The translations under genes were made by a program, and so were the position numbers. From NCBI RefSeq assembly GCF_036324505.1, contig NC_086354.1, positions 2,772,756 to 2,836,755 of the forward strand: DNA of 64,000 nucleotides. Reading direction: 5' to 3'. Below the pieces are notes generated by a model that was not told the DNA's origin, made no database searches, and worked only from the letters and a program-made list of their open reading frames with translations. Shown in pieces: positions 12,611 to 25,039 of the stretch (positions within the stretch are counted from its first letter, which is position 1; every line of letters starts with the position of its first letter). This DNA comes from Eleginops maclovinus (lineage: Eukaryota; Chordata; Actinopteri; Perciformes; Eleginopidae).

Positions 12611-13567
12611 ATGCTCTATTCATTCAAGTAAAAATATGTGACCTCGCTCTGAAATAACACAAATACACCCATTGCTAATACCCAACACAGTGTACAAAAT
12701 GACCAGTAGTGCAGCGCTAGCATGAGCTTCGGCTGTGGTGATAAAAAGAATTAAAAAAGTCACAGCGAGACAAATCACAGCAATGAGGATCCCTGCAGTC
12801 TGTGTGATTGGTGTAGAGAGCCGCTTTAATGAGAAACAATATTCTAGGATGGAAACAGGATTTAAATGGAACCAGACTTTATCAAAGGGCTAGAAGTGTG
12901 TTTCGTGAATATGGCAACATGTTACTGTCAGCTGTTATGAGCGCCCGCATCTCTGGTTCATTTTGAAATGTAATATAAAATGCAGTTTAGGTAAATGTTG
13001 CCTTATTTGTTAACGTAAACGACAGCCCCCTCTATATACAGCCCTGCCATTGAGTCACCAGCTGCGTTTTATTTTGTAATTGTCATTTGCTATCTCCCTA
13101 TAGTTTGATTTAAGCTTCTTTATTCTGACAGTTTCACAATACCAGCAAATATTTGACTTTGGCATAATCTGTTTGAATTCAATAGTTTGCTAAGCCTTTC
13201 ACTAATGGTGTGTACCTGATGCCGCTTCACGTATATCCACTTGTCCTCACAAATTGTCTGATCATTCATAATCCCCATAATCCTTTGGCCGTAAAACATG
13301 ATTCCATTAAGTGCAATTCACAAAACTGGAGAGAATGTGTTATTGCTATCTGTGCTTTTAGAGCTCACAAGCCTCATTCATTATACAATGCATGATTTAT
13401 CGAGTTTTTCATTTAACGTGGAATTATAGAGCGCTGAAGTAGAATACTCTGAGGGCTGTCAAGTAGATGACATTTTGAACAGAAGGACTTGGTAATTGTA
13501 GATCTCTGAGAATGAGAGGCAGGGAGCAGACTTTTGTCTTCTTTATGAATATTCAATCAGCTTAAAG

Positions 13568-13570
<3 letters not shown>
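12611..13570. other. Gene-free, repeat-poor stretch
   Basis: No coding sequence. The part at 13050-13500 shows no repeat signature and could hold conserved non-coding DNA, but only a comparison between species could show this. Confidence 0.4.

Positions 13571-13636
<66 letters not shown>
13571..13636. repeat. (GT)n microsatellite, 66 bp
   Basis: Uninterrupted GT repeat. Confidence 0.98.
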
Positions 13637-13637
<1 letters not shown>

Positions 13638-14105
13638 AGAGGAAGCATATTGTATTTATATACTGTAAGATAAAGATGGGAGGAAAAGCATAGATTGTAA
13701 CAAATATTGGAGAAAAAGAAGAAACAGCATTTTGTACATTAATCAGGAATTAATTTGTAATATGTGTGTGTAACTGTGCGTTTACAAAATGTATGATGTG
13801 CCCCTTTGTCAACCCCCAAATTAAAGTAAAATCCTGTGTTTTACTTGTTAGTTTGACCGCAAAATCTTTTTGGATATAAAAAGTATGTGTTGATCAAACT
13901 GTGGTTGGTGGTATTAATGCATTCCAAAGACTAGGATTTTACTTCTACAACATATGTAACACTCATAAGCATACTGTGATTAAAAAATATATACTGTTTT
14001 GCAACTATAACAAGCTTTTTAACATGCACAGTAATAGTTTTCAGCTTAACTAATTTAAAAATAGACACACTTTTTTTTTTTAACTCTTTAATGGTAGTGT
14101 CCTAA
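13637..14105. other. Gene-free stretch
   Basis: AT-rich; nothing recognised. Confidence 0.45.
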
Positions 14106-14325
14106 TATATAGCTCCGGAAAACATTAAGAGACCACTCCAAATTGTTCTTAAATGTTTATCTTTACATGTATGGCAGTCATTCAAGTGTTGTTGAATTTC
14201 AACACAGAGAAACATTATCAGTAGTTTAAAGAATACAATAAAATAAAAAACAAATTAATTGAACTCAAAGACATACCTATGAATAATAAAACAAGACATA
14301 ATGATAACGTCTCTCCTCATTTTTT
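14106..14325 (+). mobile_element. Tc1-like terminal fragment
   Basis: Begins atatagctccggaaaacatt and aagagaccactcc, the terminus of a Tc1-like family widespread in fish, and includes the internal gacatacctatgaataat block. No transposase and no opposite terminus are seen. Confidence 0.55.
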
Positions 14326-14508
14326 CCACGGCTCTAAATGTACAAGATGAATTCAGAGTTCATAAACTCCAACGACATCCTACACCTTTCAGATGGGACT
14401 ATAATATGAAAGTGTTGAAGCATATTTGTATTGGTGCTTTTTTAAGACTTCAAGATTTATTTTAATGTTACTGTAAGGAGCTGAGTGGCAGGTTGATCGG
14501 AGGCATCT

Positions 14509-15097
14509 ACGGCCCAATTCCAAACCACACCCTATCCACTTTGTGATGGAGTGATCTCTGTCCGTCGTCAAACTCTCAGCTGAAAGAGGCCAATTATTTT
14601 AGGTTGGGGGTGTAAATACAAAGGACATCCTCCCATCTCTCTGCAGAAACAGGAAATGCCGTATTTTTTCGTAAAAAACGGTTTTAATTCAGCATCTCTT
14701 GGAAAAAAAATACATACTAACTGAAATGAAATTTCAAAAATCTCTTTATTTCTTTTTTGTAAACCTCTTTTTGTTTTTAAGTGAAAAAACTATGAGGTAC
14801 CCATGAACTTGTTAACATCTACATGTCGATATCAAATGATATCTTGTTGCGCAGTTTAAATGTTTGCAGGAACTGTTTGTAAAAAGCGTGATTCATGATG
14901 GACACACACAGCATTGGGTCAGTAAGGGAGGGCCGCAAGTGATGTCAACACTGATGCAGACTCGCTGTTGGAGGGCTTGATAACACACTCCCCCCTCCAC
15001 AGTTGTTGGATTGGAACAGTGTGGCGGACCCTCCACTTGAACACACAAAAAGAGTGGAAGTGTGTTGGGGTAGGGGGCGGTTTGGAATTGGGCAAAC
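14509..15097. mobile_element. Candidate MITE with GCCCAATTCCAAACC ends
   Basis: GGCCCAATTCCAAACC at 14508-14523 and GGTTTGGAATTGGGC at 15082-15096 are inverted, and the next ~15 bases are also similar (acaccctatcc / ccccctacccc). The 590-bp interior is non-coding. No target duplication was verified. Confidence 0.55.
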
Positions 15098-15538
15098 CTC
15101 TCTATTAGGTGGCTCCATCCTCTCCCAACTGGCAGCATTGAAGAGCCACACACCTGGACCTGATCTCCACAACAACAGAAATAGGAGCCAGCTGAGCAGT
15201 TCTGTTTGGTGCGACACATACCAAGAGCAGGAGACCCCCAGACTCAGAAGAAGTGGATGTCTAACAAGTCCCTCCTGCAGACATCCTGCTGAACACACAG
15301 AGGGCTTTGGAGGGCCCACATGGTAGCGATGAGTTCTGTGAAAAAAAGGGTGTCTACCGGGAGAAACTCAACTGTTTAAACGCCATATCATGTTCTAAAC
15401 CACGTCAGGCATTATTTCCAGAATGAAATAGAGCGGCTTTTACATGCTTGGATCAGGAGGGAAAGAGAGACAACCTTTGTTGCTGACAATTTCTGAGTCT
15501 CTTAACACACAGGGAATCATATACTATATGTATTCAAT
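15098..15538. other. Gene-free stretch
   Basis: Short open frames on both strands overlap each other and match nothing I recognise. Confidence 0.4.
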
Positions 15539-15580
15539 ACAATACAAATTGCATTTTGCATTATAGGGGACCTTTAACAT
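15539..15580 (-). repeat. Terminal fragment of TTAA-type MITE (family B), inverted
   Basis: gcattataggggacctttaa, read on the minus strand, is the terminus TTAAAGGTCCCCTAT found at 51850. Only the end of the element is recognisable. Confidence 0.5.
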
Positions 15581-18295
15581 TATATTTGTACTATATTCAA
15601 AACGACCTTATGACATTTTATATTACTGTATAAAATGCAAGTGTCCTCCATGAGAGGCTATATTCTGCAGTCTGTGGCTATAATATTTGATCAATAATTT
15701 GGTCTTCTGTTTGAATCTTTGTATTTGTGCATAGCGCTGCATCGAGGAATTAAGATTTATAAAAAGAACTTCAGGGTGAGAACTATCACAAGGCTTTGAA
15801 CTCATGCTCTATATCCTACTGTCGCTCTGTTTCACTGATTCCATCTGCAGTTTAATAAACCGCATTTATCCAATTAAAAAGTGATTGCTGAAGTGATCAG
15901 CTTAAGGTGTATGAGACTAGATTATTAAGAATGTTTTTTAAAGATAATATTTTTTTAAAGTTTTGCTTCAGATTGCATCACACATGCGGTTTTCAAAAGA
16001 GTAGGAAGGGCTGATGTAGATTGAAATGACTTGAGTATTTTTTTGTCAAAAAAACAAACAAACAACTTGGATACAGCAGGCAATGCCAGCCTGTCAGATT
16101 GTGTATTTAGCATGTAGTTAATAAGTTTAAAAAATCCCAAATTCATCACTCAAAAGCTCATCTTCAATTGGATATTGTTAGTGATACAAAATGAAATAAG
16201 GAAAAAAGAGTAGAGTTTGTTCTAAAATCAGAACATCGTGTGCTGTAGACTGAAGGAAACATGGCTGCCTGTCTTCAGATTGCAAGAAACAGAAACAGAA
16301 AACCGTTTTAATGAAAGACTCAGTGCAGGCTGAACAGAAACCAGTCCATCCAAACTACAAGGGGAGACTGTCTTTTAAAACTCACATGACAAAACTTACT
16401 CAACTTCTCTTTCAGTGACAGCTACCAAACTGTTGAATGCTATCCCTACAAATAATAAAGAGTATTAGTTTTAGTCAGTTTAAAGCTAATGTTAAGTGTT
16501 GAAAGACACTCGTGTTGTAATGTCTGATAATGCCTCTCTGTTCTACAAGTGTACTAGTGTGAGATGAAATCTGAGTCTGTACTGTATACATGTTCAGGGA
16601 CAACAGGTATGGTATGTGCTTTATCATCAGCAATACACGTAATATCCCTGCTTTCAGTAATAATAAACAATGTTCAGCTTTGGTGTCTGCCCTTAAGTGT
16701 AACAGGCATCTCTCAATTTGATGAACACCAGTTTATTTAATACCTTAATGCCCATGGTAATGCTGGTAGAGCTGTTGGCCTGGCTTTCCTCTCACTCATT
16801 GACAAAGAGATTTTTCTTTGTGACTAAGGGGCCAGAACTCACCAATTGATCACAACAAAATCCTGCTGGCAGCTTTGGAGATTAACAACTCCAAAAAGTT
16901 GAAGCAGATTTTCAAATCACCAATCCGTTTTGCCGATAATGCCAATAATGTGAAATATACAGCTCATTTGTTCATCAAAATTCATCTGAAGTGAAGTTAG
17001 TGGTGAAGTAACAATGAGAACATGAAAAAGAAACTCTGAAACGGTGAGTCTGCAGCAGACTGAAATTTGCAGAAGCCAGGTTTATAAATCGTGATGTTAA
17101 TCAGAGAGGAGGAGAGGGTTCCTTCAGTTCATCGTGGAGGGAAATTATTGCATGACAGCTCAGTCTCTATTGTTTCACAGAGTCTTCTAGAAACGTCATT
17201 CTCTGTGCATATCTTATATGCCTACACCTGCGCTAGTGAAATGTCTGCTGCAGTGTAGAGGATAAAGGCCAACTGAAAACTATATTGTGTTGAGACTGTA
17301 CAGAGAGGTTCGTGATGTGTTCTGAGACTGGAGAGAGTCTGCACTCTCAGTCCTCCAAAATCAAACCAACTCTTTTATTTGAAAAAGAAGCAGATAAAGT
17401 GTGTGCTTTGGTAAATGCCGATAACATGAGTCGTGTTGAGACTAACTGCATCACACATCAGTGTTACCTGACTGATGAATAATAATGGAGCATGATGACT
17501 GTGGAGCCTTACAGTTGGATGGTTTGAAAAGTTATGCTAATTTGATTTATTAATGCATATTTTAAAATGGCATGTTTAAAAAGCTTTTCAACTCTATACT
17601 CTGGTTTTAACAAATGTTTTTTTTAGAGAGAAAAAGGACAAACAGTTCTGTGTTCTCTCTGCTGCTGGGGTACGTGATAATGGTGTGCAGCTGTTTGATT
17701 AATACGCTCTGCAGCACTGGCTCAGGTGTGGAGATGCCAACAGTGTGTGAATGTTTATCTCTCCTGATGGGCAGGTGCACCTGGTATCGCAGCCTTTGCC
17801 TCTGTGAAAACGGAGGAATGCTGACCTGTACATGTAAAAGCTCAGCGAGGCATCGCAAAGACTGGAAAATATTATAGTAAAACTGATTTACCTGGATTGT
17901 TATAAAAACTCAATGCATGCTCCGCCTCCCAAATCATCCAGTTCGCAAGTGTTGTTTTTTAACGGGTTTTTATCAACATGGGAGGAGTCACTCTATTCCT
18001 TCTGGGCCCCTCAGATGGAATGCCGAACAGTCTCCAGTAACTAGGCTCAGGGAAAAACACATTATATGTAACTGGAATACATAATTAGAATACACATAAA
18101 AGGGTTACTGTATTCGCTTAGAGTTTCATTTAAAAAATCACTGATATACTGATTCATTTGTTTTAATTTGGGATTTCTAGCAGAAATTAAAACGTTAAAA
18201 TACATTTAAAATGAATGATTGATATATTAGCACGTGCATCTGTACACATTTTATTTTTGCTTTGTAAACTTATTTGGGTTGTGCACTTTTATTGT
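15581..18295. other. Gene-free stretch of 2.7 kb
   Basis: No gene, RNA or clear transposon recognised. Open frames of 60-87 codons (such as 17614-17877) lack family features, and overlapping frames on the other strand are just as long. Confidence 0.45.
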
Positions 18296-18980
18296 TGGTC
18301 TATACGACATGGCTTAGTTGAATACTGGTTTCTGATTGGTCGATTGTTCCAGAGGTTGTTAGTTTTCACTAACAGACAGCTGCTAAAGACAACACACCAA
18401 TGATAAGGAGGACCAAGGGACGGTGTGCAGTCATCAATTCACAGAAAGAAGTCCGGTTGATTTAACGTCAGCTGTGGAGAACGTTAGTTTTCTCCATCAG
18501 AAAACACCCTGGAATACATTTTGAAATACATTTTTATATTTGTGGAGAGCAGGACACTTTGATTTCATAATGGCTAAACTGTCCCCAGTAAAGAAAAGAA
18601 AAAGAATAAGAGAAGGAAAGAGGGTAATTGATAGAGCGCTGGACAACCGATCACTCAACAGAAGAAGACAGACAGGAAGTGAACACTAAAGGGAACAGCA
18701 GAAGAAGACAGACAGGAAGTAAACACTAACGAGAACAGCAGAAGAAGACAGACAGGAAGTAAACACTGACATAGATTATTTGTTATCTTAGTGGAAGCAA
18801 TATGATCCTTTTCAAATCAATCAAATCAGTTTTAATCAAGATCCTGATCACCAAGTCGGTGTTCATTTTCCTGACACGAAGCGGAGGGATTTTGATCACC
18901 CTGAAGGTGCAATTTATGGCAGCCTTGCTGCACATTATCTCTTACATAGACTTCTGTGTAAATGAAAGGCAGGTTTTATT
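18296..18980 (+). repeat. Dispersed repeat with 40-bp tandem unit (copy 2)
   Basis: Starts acatggcttagttgaatact and ctgattggtc (shared with 55905-55935), then ataaggaggaccaaggga, gatagagcgctggac, then about three copies of the 40-bp unit (18657-18770), then a segment with acgaagcggagggatttt that occurs inverted near 56385. No coding function is seen. Confidence 0.7.
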
Positions 18981-19495
18981 TTAGGTGTTTATGTGATACT
19001 GAGGTTTGGTTAGTCATAAAAATGTATAAGGTAATTAGTAATTGTAACAAAATACCATTTCAAAAAGATATATATTTTTGTGCAACCAGTGCCTTAAATG
19101 TGTGACAGCTACTAGTGGACATATTATTCAGTCTTTTGTTAAAAACACTTAGATAACCCTCCTTTACTTTTTGTGTCCAAAATACAGTAACACTATGACC
19201 CATGTCTAAAGAAGATACTGGTGTGTTATCCTCATCTCTATAGTTAGGTGTACACAGATCATGTGTGTATTTAAGATGGGTGTGGGGTGGCAGTGAGGGT
19301 GGGTCGATGGCGCTTCTGCCCTCCTCCCTCCTATCCTTCCTTCCTCTCCCTCCCATGCTTTCTAATCTAATCTGGGACTCCCACAAATTGTCTCTCTTGT
19401 CTTTGTGGAGCCTCTTCATCTGAAGCCTGCTGAGCCACTACAGGAGGAAGAGTTCAAAGAGAGACGGATATGATAATTTCTTTCACAGACGCTCA
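18981..19495. other. Gene-free stretch
   Basis: A 119-codon minus-strand open frame (19060-19419) exists, but I recognise no domain in it and see no splice or start context that supports a gene. Confidence 0.4.
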
Positions 19496-20400
19496 GGGTT
19501 GGGAGGGTACTCATAATGTATGACGTTACAATAACTGAACAGTTTTAAAACATGTAATCAGTTACCTTATCTAAGTGTCAAAATATAAAAGTAATGTTAC
19601 CTGATTACTTTCCCCTGCTTTTGGATTACCGCATTATCAAATACAGGCAAATAAATAAAAGACAAAATAAATATCAATGAGATGTTTATTTGTTTTTATT
19701 TTTTTTAAAGATTTTTCTGGGCAAGCAGTACATGGTCCCAAGCCGGATTCGAACCCGGGTCCTCTGCTTGGGGACCAAACACCAGTACATGGTTCGTCGG
19801 CTCTATCAACTGAGCTAAACAACGGCCCCAATGACAGGTTTCTTACTTGAGTGTATTATGTAACGACAGAAAAATGTGACCTTAGAAAAGAAGAAACCAA
19901 GATATTAAGGATCAAAAATGATTTTATTAATAGGAAAACTTGCCTTTCATTTGGAATGTTCAGGCAACACTGAATCACACGAGCACATACTACAGTTTAA
20001 AAAGCAGGAATACAATCTGAGCTGACAGAAAATGCTCTGCTTTAGTTGAACACACACAGTTAAGCTCACACACACTATTTTATGAACACATAAGTTCACC
20101 TGCTGAATTAAAAACAGAACAAATGAACCAAAGAAAGTGGAACCATGAAGCAGATTCAGGCAGTAGGCTATAGATTCACTCTGGAAGTATTAGCCTACAG
20201 AACAGAACAGCTGACAGAGGAGAGACAACATCTGATCCTTTACAACAAACACTAAGCTATTTTTAGTTCTTTACCGACACTGTCATACTGCTAGTTTTGC
20301 CCATTTAAATTTTTTTTAAAGTGTACTCTGATTACATCATTTCATTGCAACTGTAAGGGAACAGTTACCTTTAATCTGTACTGATTACGTATTCCCGTAA
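19496..20400. repeat. MITE-like repeat (family C) carrying a SINE
   Basis: Ends rich in gtaatcagttacc / gattactttcc and, at the far side, gggaacagttacctttaatc. The blocks cttagaaaagaagaaaccaag and ctgattacttt are shared with 45955-46500. The copy is interrupted by the tRNA-derived SINE at about 19685-19830. Confidence 0.65.
19685..19830 (-). mobile_element. tRNA-derived SINE
   Basis: On the minus strand, an A-box-like TAGCTCAGTTG (19807-19817) followed by ATAGAGC, and a perfect B box GGTTCGAATCC (19745-19755), form an RNA polymerase III internal promoter; an A-rich tail follows (19690-19712). Spacing between the boxes is about 50 bases, slightly wide, and ccatgtact occurs twice around the B box. 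It does not fold as an authentic tRNA, so a SINE is preferred over a tRNA gene. Confidence 0.75.
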
Positions 20401-21030
20401 AATCCATTCTTCCCCAAGCCTTCAGATATTATTGACACTAATATTTGAGGCTTTTATTAATTGTTTGGCTTGTTGCAGATTATTTGTTATTGAATAGTTG
20501 TTGTTTTTCCATGACCGCACTGCAGAGCGGTGGAGCGTACTGGTTGATGCAGAAGAGGCTGGTGGGCGGTTTGAAAATAGAAGCTCTTGAACACATGAGC
20601 TCTGGGTAAGTAGTGACCATGATGTACATGAGAGAGTGCTGTCATAACTGGGACTGCCTCTGATACACAACAATGGTGATGACTGCATTAAGGGGGTTGG
20701 GGGCTACATATAGTCATGTGCATGAGCGAATGGGTTCTACCTGTAGAAAAGCTTTTTTCCAAGTTATTCCTATTTAAATCAAAGCATAGCCATTTATCAC
20801 CAAACCACAACGAACAACATATTTGTTTAAAAAGGAATCAGAATACAGATGGAGTTAATTTCATCACATTCCTTGGCGTTCATGTTGAAATATTAAACTT
20901 AAAATATCACATAAATTAACTGACAAATACATTATTCAGATATGGTGTCCTATTTTTTTTTTTTTTTAATTGAGGTCAAGTCTTTATTTTTGCATACATT
21001 ATTGTAAAGTCATATAGTGCAATTCCTTTC
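20401..21030. other. Gene-free stretch
   Basis: Nothing recognised; a poly-T run lies at 20952-20968. Confidence 0.4.
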
Positions 21031-21370
21031 CTATTCCCAGCTCAGCCACATTTTCAACCTCCCTTAGTTTACCAGGCTAAACCACTCCTCTCCTTCCTTC
21101 AGTAGCTGCCAGTGACTGCCTAATGTGCATCAGGACACTGGTACTGGCCTACCAAGCTGTGAATGGATCAGGTCCTTCCTAAATCCAGGACATGGTTGAA
21201 CCATACAATTCATGTGCTCACTATTCCCTCACTGCAAGGTACACGCAGGTATCCCACAACACCTGTTTGCCATCCTGGCTTCAAAATGGTGGAACTAGCT
21301 CCCCATTGATATCAGGACAGCAGAAAGTATACACATCTTCCTCCGCACAATGAAAACCAACTTGTTTCAC
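21031..21370 (+). pseudogene. LINE C-terminal ORF remnant
   Basis: Conceptual reading in shifting frames gives CxRTLVLAYQAVNGSGPS, IQDMVEPY and further pieces matching the region after the reverse transcriptase in fish LINEs. Several stops and frameshifts. The family is inferred only from these motifs. Confidence 0.6.
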
Positions 21371-21780
21371 CATTGGCCAACACGCACTACAACGGCTCAA
21401 AACATTTCTGTTGGGAGAAACGCCCTGCAGTTTAAAAAACAATGCAAAAATAAAAACACAAATGTGCGAAAACACATGCAAATAAAGAAGCAACTTCACG
21501 AAACATGTGCAGCGTTAACTCAAAGCGCTGCACGAACGAAGAGAAGCAAATACAAAACGCTGCAAATAACTAATGCTGCAAATAACTCATAACTAATTCA
21601 TAGTTTTTTCTTTTAGTTTTTGTGTCGTATTTAATGACCAGTGTATGGTGGCTGACAGGAGCGAAGGTGTGGCATAAAGACTGACATTCGGAGAGACACA
21701 TTGCACTTTCTTTAAAAGAAGACAATATGTGCAAATTGTCACAAGTTCTACACATTTAAAGTTGTTTTTGGGTTTGCACG
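21371..21780. other. Gene-free stretch
   Basis: No gene recognised; contains A-rich low-complexity stretches (21430-21560). Confidence 0.4.
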
Positions 21781-22165
21781 TCATAACTCTCCTGTCATTT
21801 CAGATCCCGCCTTCCCCCGGGCTCTTGCAAACAGCTCATTCCCCTCACCTGCCACTCGTTCCCTCATTAGCTCCACGGTACACCTCACTTGTCCTCTGCC
21901 AGATTGTCTTGTGTGTTTTTGCAAAGCTCTCCAGCGTTTCCTATCTCATCTCTGTTCTTCCCGGTTTTGACCCTGCCTGCCTGATTGTGGACCTCGAGTT
22001 TTCTGCCTGCCCCCTGATTGGATTGGTTTGCCTGTTTGACGGATCGCCTGGTTCTGAGCCCTATTCTGCCTGCCCCTTCATTGTTTTGGTTGCCTGACCA
22101 CTGGATTCCCTGGTTTTGACCCTGCCTGTCCCTGACCTGAATAAACCTTCCTTGTGAACATTAGT
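21780..22165 (+). mobile_element. Probable LTR-type remnant
   Basis: A C/T-rich sequence with repeated gttttgaccctgcctg phrases and a terminal aataaaccttccttgtgaac, a style common in the LTRs of fish Gypsy-like elements. No partner LTR, primer site or pol was found. The 122-codon frame here follows the sequence bias. Confidence 0.4.
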
Positions 22166-23050
22166 TGTGTCTGAGTTGGTTTACTTATTGTTTGTTGCAT
22201 TTATTCTAGGTCGCTTTGATAATAACATCAGCTTAATGAAATTCAATTTTAATTGACTGTATCCCAGTGCTTTGTCTATATCATGTCCATTTTTTTGCAA
22301 AATCCTAATCTAAAATATAACTCCTCACTAAAGCAGTCAGGTGTATGTACAGTATTAAAGTTACTGCTTTTAATTTGTACTACAATGCAGTAATTGTATG
22401 ATTATACAAATAATAGTAGCTGCTAGCCCCAGTAGGAGTGTAAAGCGTGACGCTCCTGCAGTCTTCTGTGTAAATGCCGTTGGATGTTTTGGAGGTCAGC
22501 ACATCTAGGGGCCAAAATAGTTACATTTCGGCCCCTAAACATGTTCAGTGATGGGGTGTAACTTTAGCTCTGGCAGCTTCTCAGGAGGGCACTTAAAAAG
22601 ATAAAGGGCTTGTGTCAAAAGAGAAACATTAACACATATTTGTTTTCTTGAAGAACTCACTGCAGCAATTAGTAACTCCAGAGTGTCTAAAAGGAATCTG
22701 CCAACACAAATCACAGCTGATAAAAGAAGAGTGTTCCAAAAGTCTTTGCTGATCCTGACGCTTTGATTTGTTATTGTGCTGCTTCAATACCACGGGCTAA
22801 ACTCTTGGCTTTGTCAGTGGCTTATTAGAATGCATTAAATAATTATACATCATTTTTAAGCATGTCGGCAATTTAATTAGCATTGTCAAGATGACATTAA
22901 CACAACTTTAGAAAGTTATGAAAATAAGTTGTATTATAATTATTATATTTTAAATGATTCACAAATACATTAAACACTGATTTGATTCAAATTTGGGGAC
23001 TCTCAAATTGCTTTAAGCTTCATCGTCACTTAAAATGAAGATGCCGTGGG
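22166..23050. other. Gene-free, repeat-poor stretch
   Basis: No gene or transposon seen. The part at 22620-22910 contains homeodomain-like TTAATTAGC and TAATTA cores and is a candidate non-coding regulatory block, by inference only. Confidence 0.4.
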
Positions 23051-23282
23051 ACCATGTGGAACCCGGAGTTAACACCATGCCAACACCCATGGCTGACATG
23101 TTTACACCAGGGACAACTAATCACGCTAGAGCTGGCTAGCACATTTGTCAGAAAAAACGTTTTACCCAATGAAATCAGGAGAAGGACAGATGAGATGCTG
23201 GGTAGACAAAGCGAAGAAGGTGTCTCCTCCCTCTCATCATGGGCAACATAAGATCACTAGCTAATGGAATGGATGAGCTAAT
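23050..23282 (+). mobile_element. LINE fragment, N-terminal/endonuclease start
   Basis: Ends with a frame reading MGNIRSLANGMDEL (23240-23281), the beginning of the endonuclease domain in the fish L2/Rex1-like LINE group. The preceding frame (RRRTDEMLGRQ) would be linker. A MITE interrupts here, and after it the same domain resumes downstream at 24212. Confidence 0.7.
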
Positions 23283-24211
23283 CAGAGTTGGGTGTAAGGC
23301 GTTACAAAAGTAACAGAGTTACAGTAATGTATTACTTTTAGCTGTAACGCAGTAATATAACACATTACTTCTGAAATGTGGGTAATATAATACCTGTTAC
23401 AATTCTCAGTAACGCAGTAACAACACATTTTAACCCGAAATGATGTGGTGTTTTGTTTCTAAGAATTCACAAACATCACAAGACATTCTGACACCAGAGA
23501 AATAACTGTGCAGGTAGAATAGTAACTCAGTAAGCCTGTTTACTATTGGTTAAGAGGGCTGCAGAAACAGATTCACAATGCAGAGCTGCAGGCTCACAAT
23601 GCAGAGCTGCAGGCTCGGAGAAAGGAACAGAGAAAGACAGGAGTGCGCGCAGGACAAAGCAACAGAAGGTCACTCTCTCTGGGTCTGCTGCTTGAACCCA
23701 GAGAAGTTCAGAGACTCGTGGCAGAGTGTTGAAGATCTGCAGCCTCTGTCCTCTGTGGAATCGCTGGCTTTTAGAAAGCTTGTCAGACAATCCCCGTTAA
23801 CACACCAATGACAAGGTGAGCTAACATTGAATAGAGACTCGTTCATATACAGCAGGTCACAGGGCCGTGCAGAGGCTCCACTAACATGTTATTAATAACA
23901 CACAGAGACGTCATGTTACCGGTATCACATATTATTCAGCCCACTTAAACGGAGCATGAGTTTAATGTTCAGCATTACTGCCAGATAGATAGATAGCTTT
24001 AATTAATGAGCTGCAATAAACACATTTTAGCATTTAAAGACTTACTTTAGCGGTTATTTTGGTGAAAGTAACTCAAAGTAACGCAAAAGTAGTGTAACGC
24101 ATTACATTTCAGAGACAGTAATAATGTAATGTAACTTGATACTTTTAACAAGACAGTAATAAGTAATATAGCCTACTGTATTATATTTTGGAAGTAACTT
24201 GCCCAACACTG
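23283..24211. mobile_element. MITE with CAGAGTTGGG/CAGTGTTGGG ends (family D)
   Basis: Left end CAGAGTTGGGTGTAAGGC and right end (minus strand) CAGTGTTGGGCAAGTTAC form inverted termini. The flanking halves are rich in aagtaacgc and gtaacgcagtaa motifs. The 929-bp interior is non-coding. A 5-bp gagct match flanks the element (23275-23279 / 24212-24216), too short to fix the target-site length. Confidence 0.75.
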
Positions 24212-24900
24212 GAGCTTCCGGATTGTTTGGGCCGACAGGGATTGCACTGAGAGCTTCATAATGTCTTCCTGAGTCTTCATCATAAACCTGAGTCTTCATC
24301 ATGAGCCTGAGTCTTCATCATGAGCCTGAGTTTTCATCATGTCTTCATCATGAGCCTGAGTCTTCACCATGAGCCTGAGTCTTCATCATGTCTTCCCCAT
24401 GAGTCTTCAGAGGGTCTCTGTGGAGAACCTCCTGCGTCCTTGCTGTGCCTATGACGCCGTGTCCCCATAGCTACAGGTCAGGTCAGGTTACTACCGTATC
24501 TTAGAGGCGTTAGAGGCACTTCGATGACATCACATCCCCACTCCACACATCCTGATCTTCTACAAGTGTCATGCACCCCAACACCTCCTTCCCCATCCAC
24601 CTCGTAATATCCGTCAGCCATTCTACCCTTGGCCTTCCTGCACCTAGTCCTCCCTCAGCTGATGATGTTTGTTAGCTGTGCCGTCAGTGGCGGGAGGAAC
24701 ACGGCTAGTGCCTGTATGTCCTTCTTCATATTCTATGTCGCTCGGAGGATCCTCTGTAGCAACGCATTTCAAAGACCCGTGGCTACAAGGACTTTTATTG
24801 CACAACTTGAGTTTATAGAAATATTTATTTATTGTATTGTCATATAGTGTAACTGTCACTTATTTCGCCTTGGATTAATAAAGTATTTGGATTGATTGAT
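24212..24900 (+). mobile_element. LINE fragment, deleted interior plus 3' tail
   Basis: Directly after the MITE one frame reads FRIVWADRDCTES (24216-24256), an endonuclease segment of the LINE that starts left of 23282. About 35 codons between MDEL and FRIV are missing. The rest of the ORF is deleted; the sequence jumps to a cttcatcatgagcctgagt minisatellite and a 3' UTR ending in ggattaataaagtatttgga and (gatt)n. Confidence 0.72.
24255..24410 (+). repeat. Minisatellite of cctgagtcttcatcatgag units
   Basis: About seven imperfect units of 15-19 bp in the LINE 3' UTR; a shorter array is at 12365-12410. Confidence 0.85.
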
Positions 24901-25039
24901 TGTTTCTTACGTTCCTTGAAAGAGGTCACAAGTCAGTTTCAGTATCTGGGCACTACAAGTTAAAATGGGCCTCCACCCCAATCCAATACATTTGTTGCTA
25001 TATATATATATATAAACAGTATATATACTGCTAGATATA

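Noticed and set aside
19060..19419. 119-codon minus-strand frame
   Set aside because: No recognisable domain, no splice or promoter support; kept as unannotated.
19685..19830. tRNA gene on the minus strand
   Set aside because: A and B boxes are present but spacing is too wide and there is no acceptor-stem pairing; an A-rich tail follows, as in a SINE.
24629..24847. Overlapping open frames of about 70 codons on both strands
   Set aside because: Inside the LINE 3' untranslated tail; no similarity to any protein family I know.
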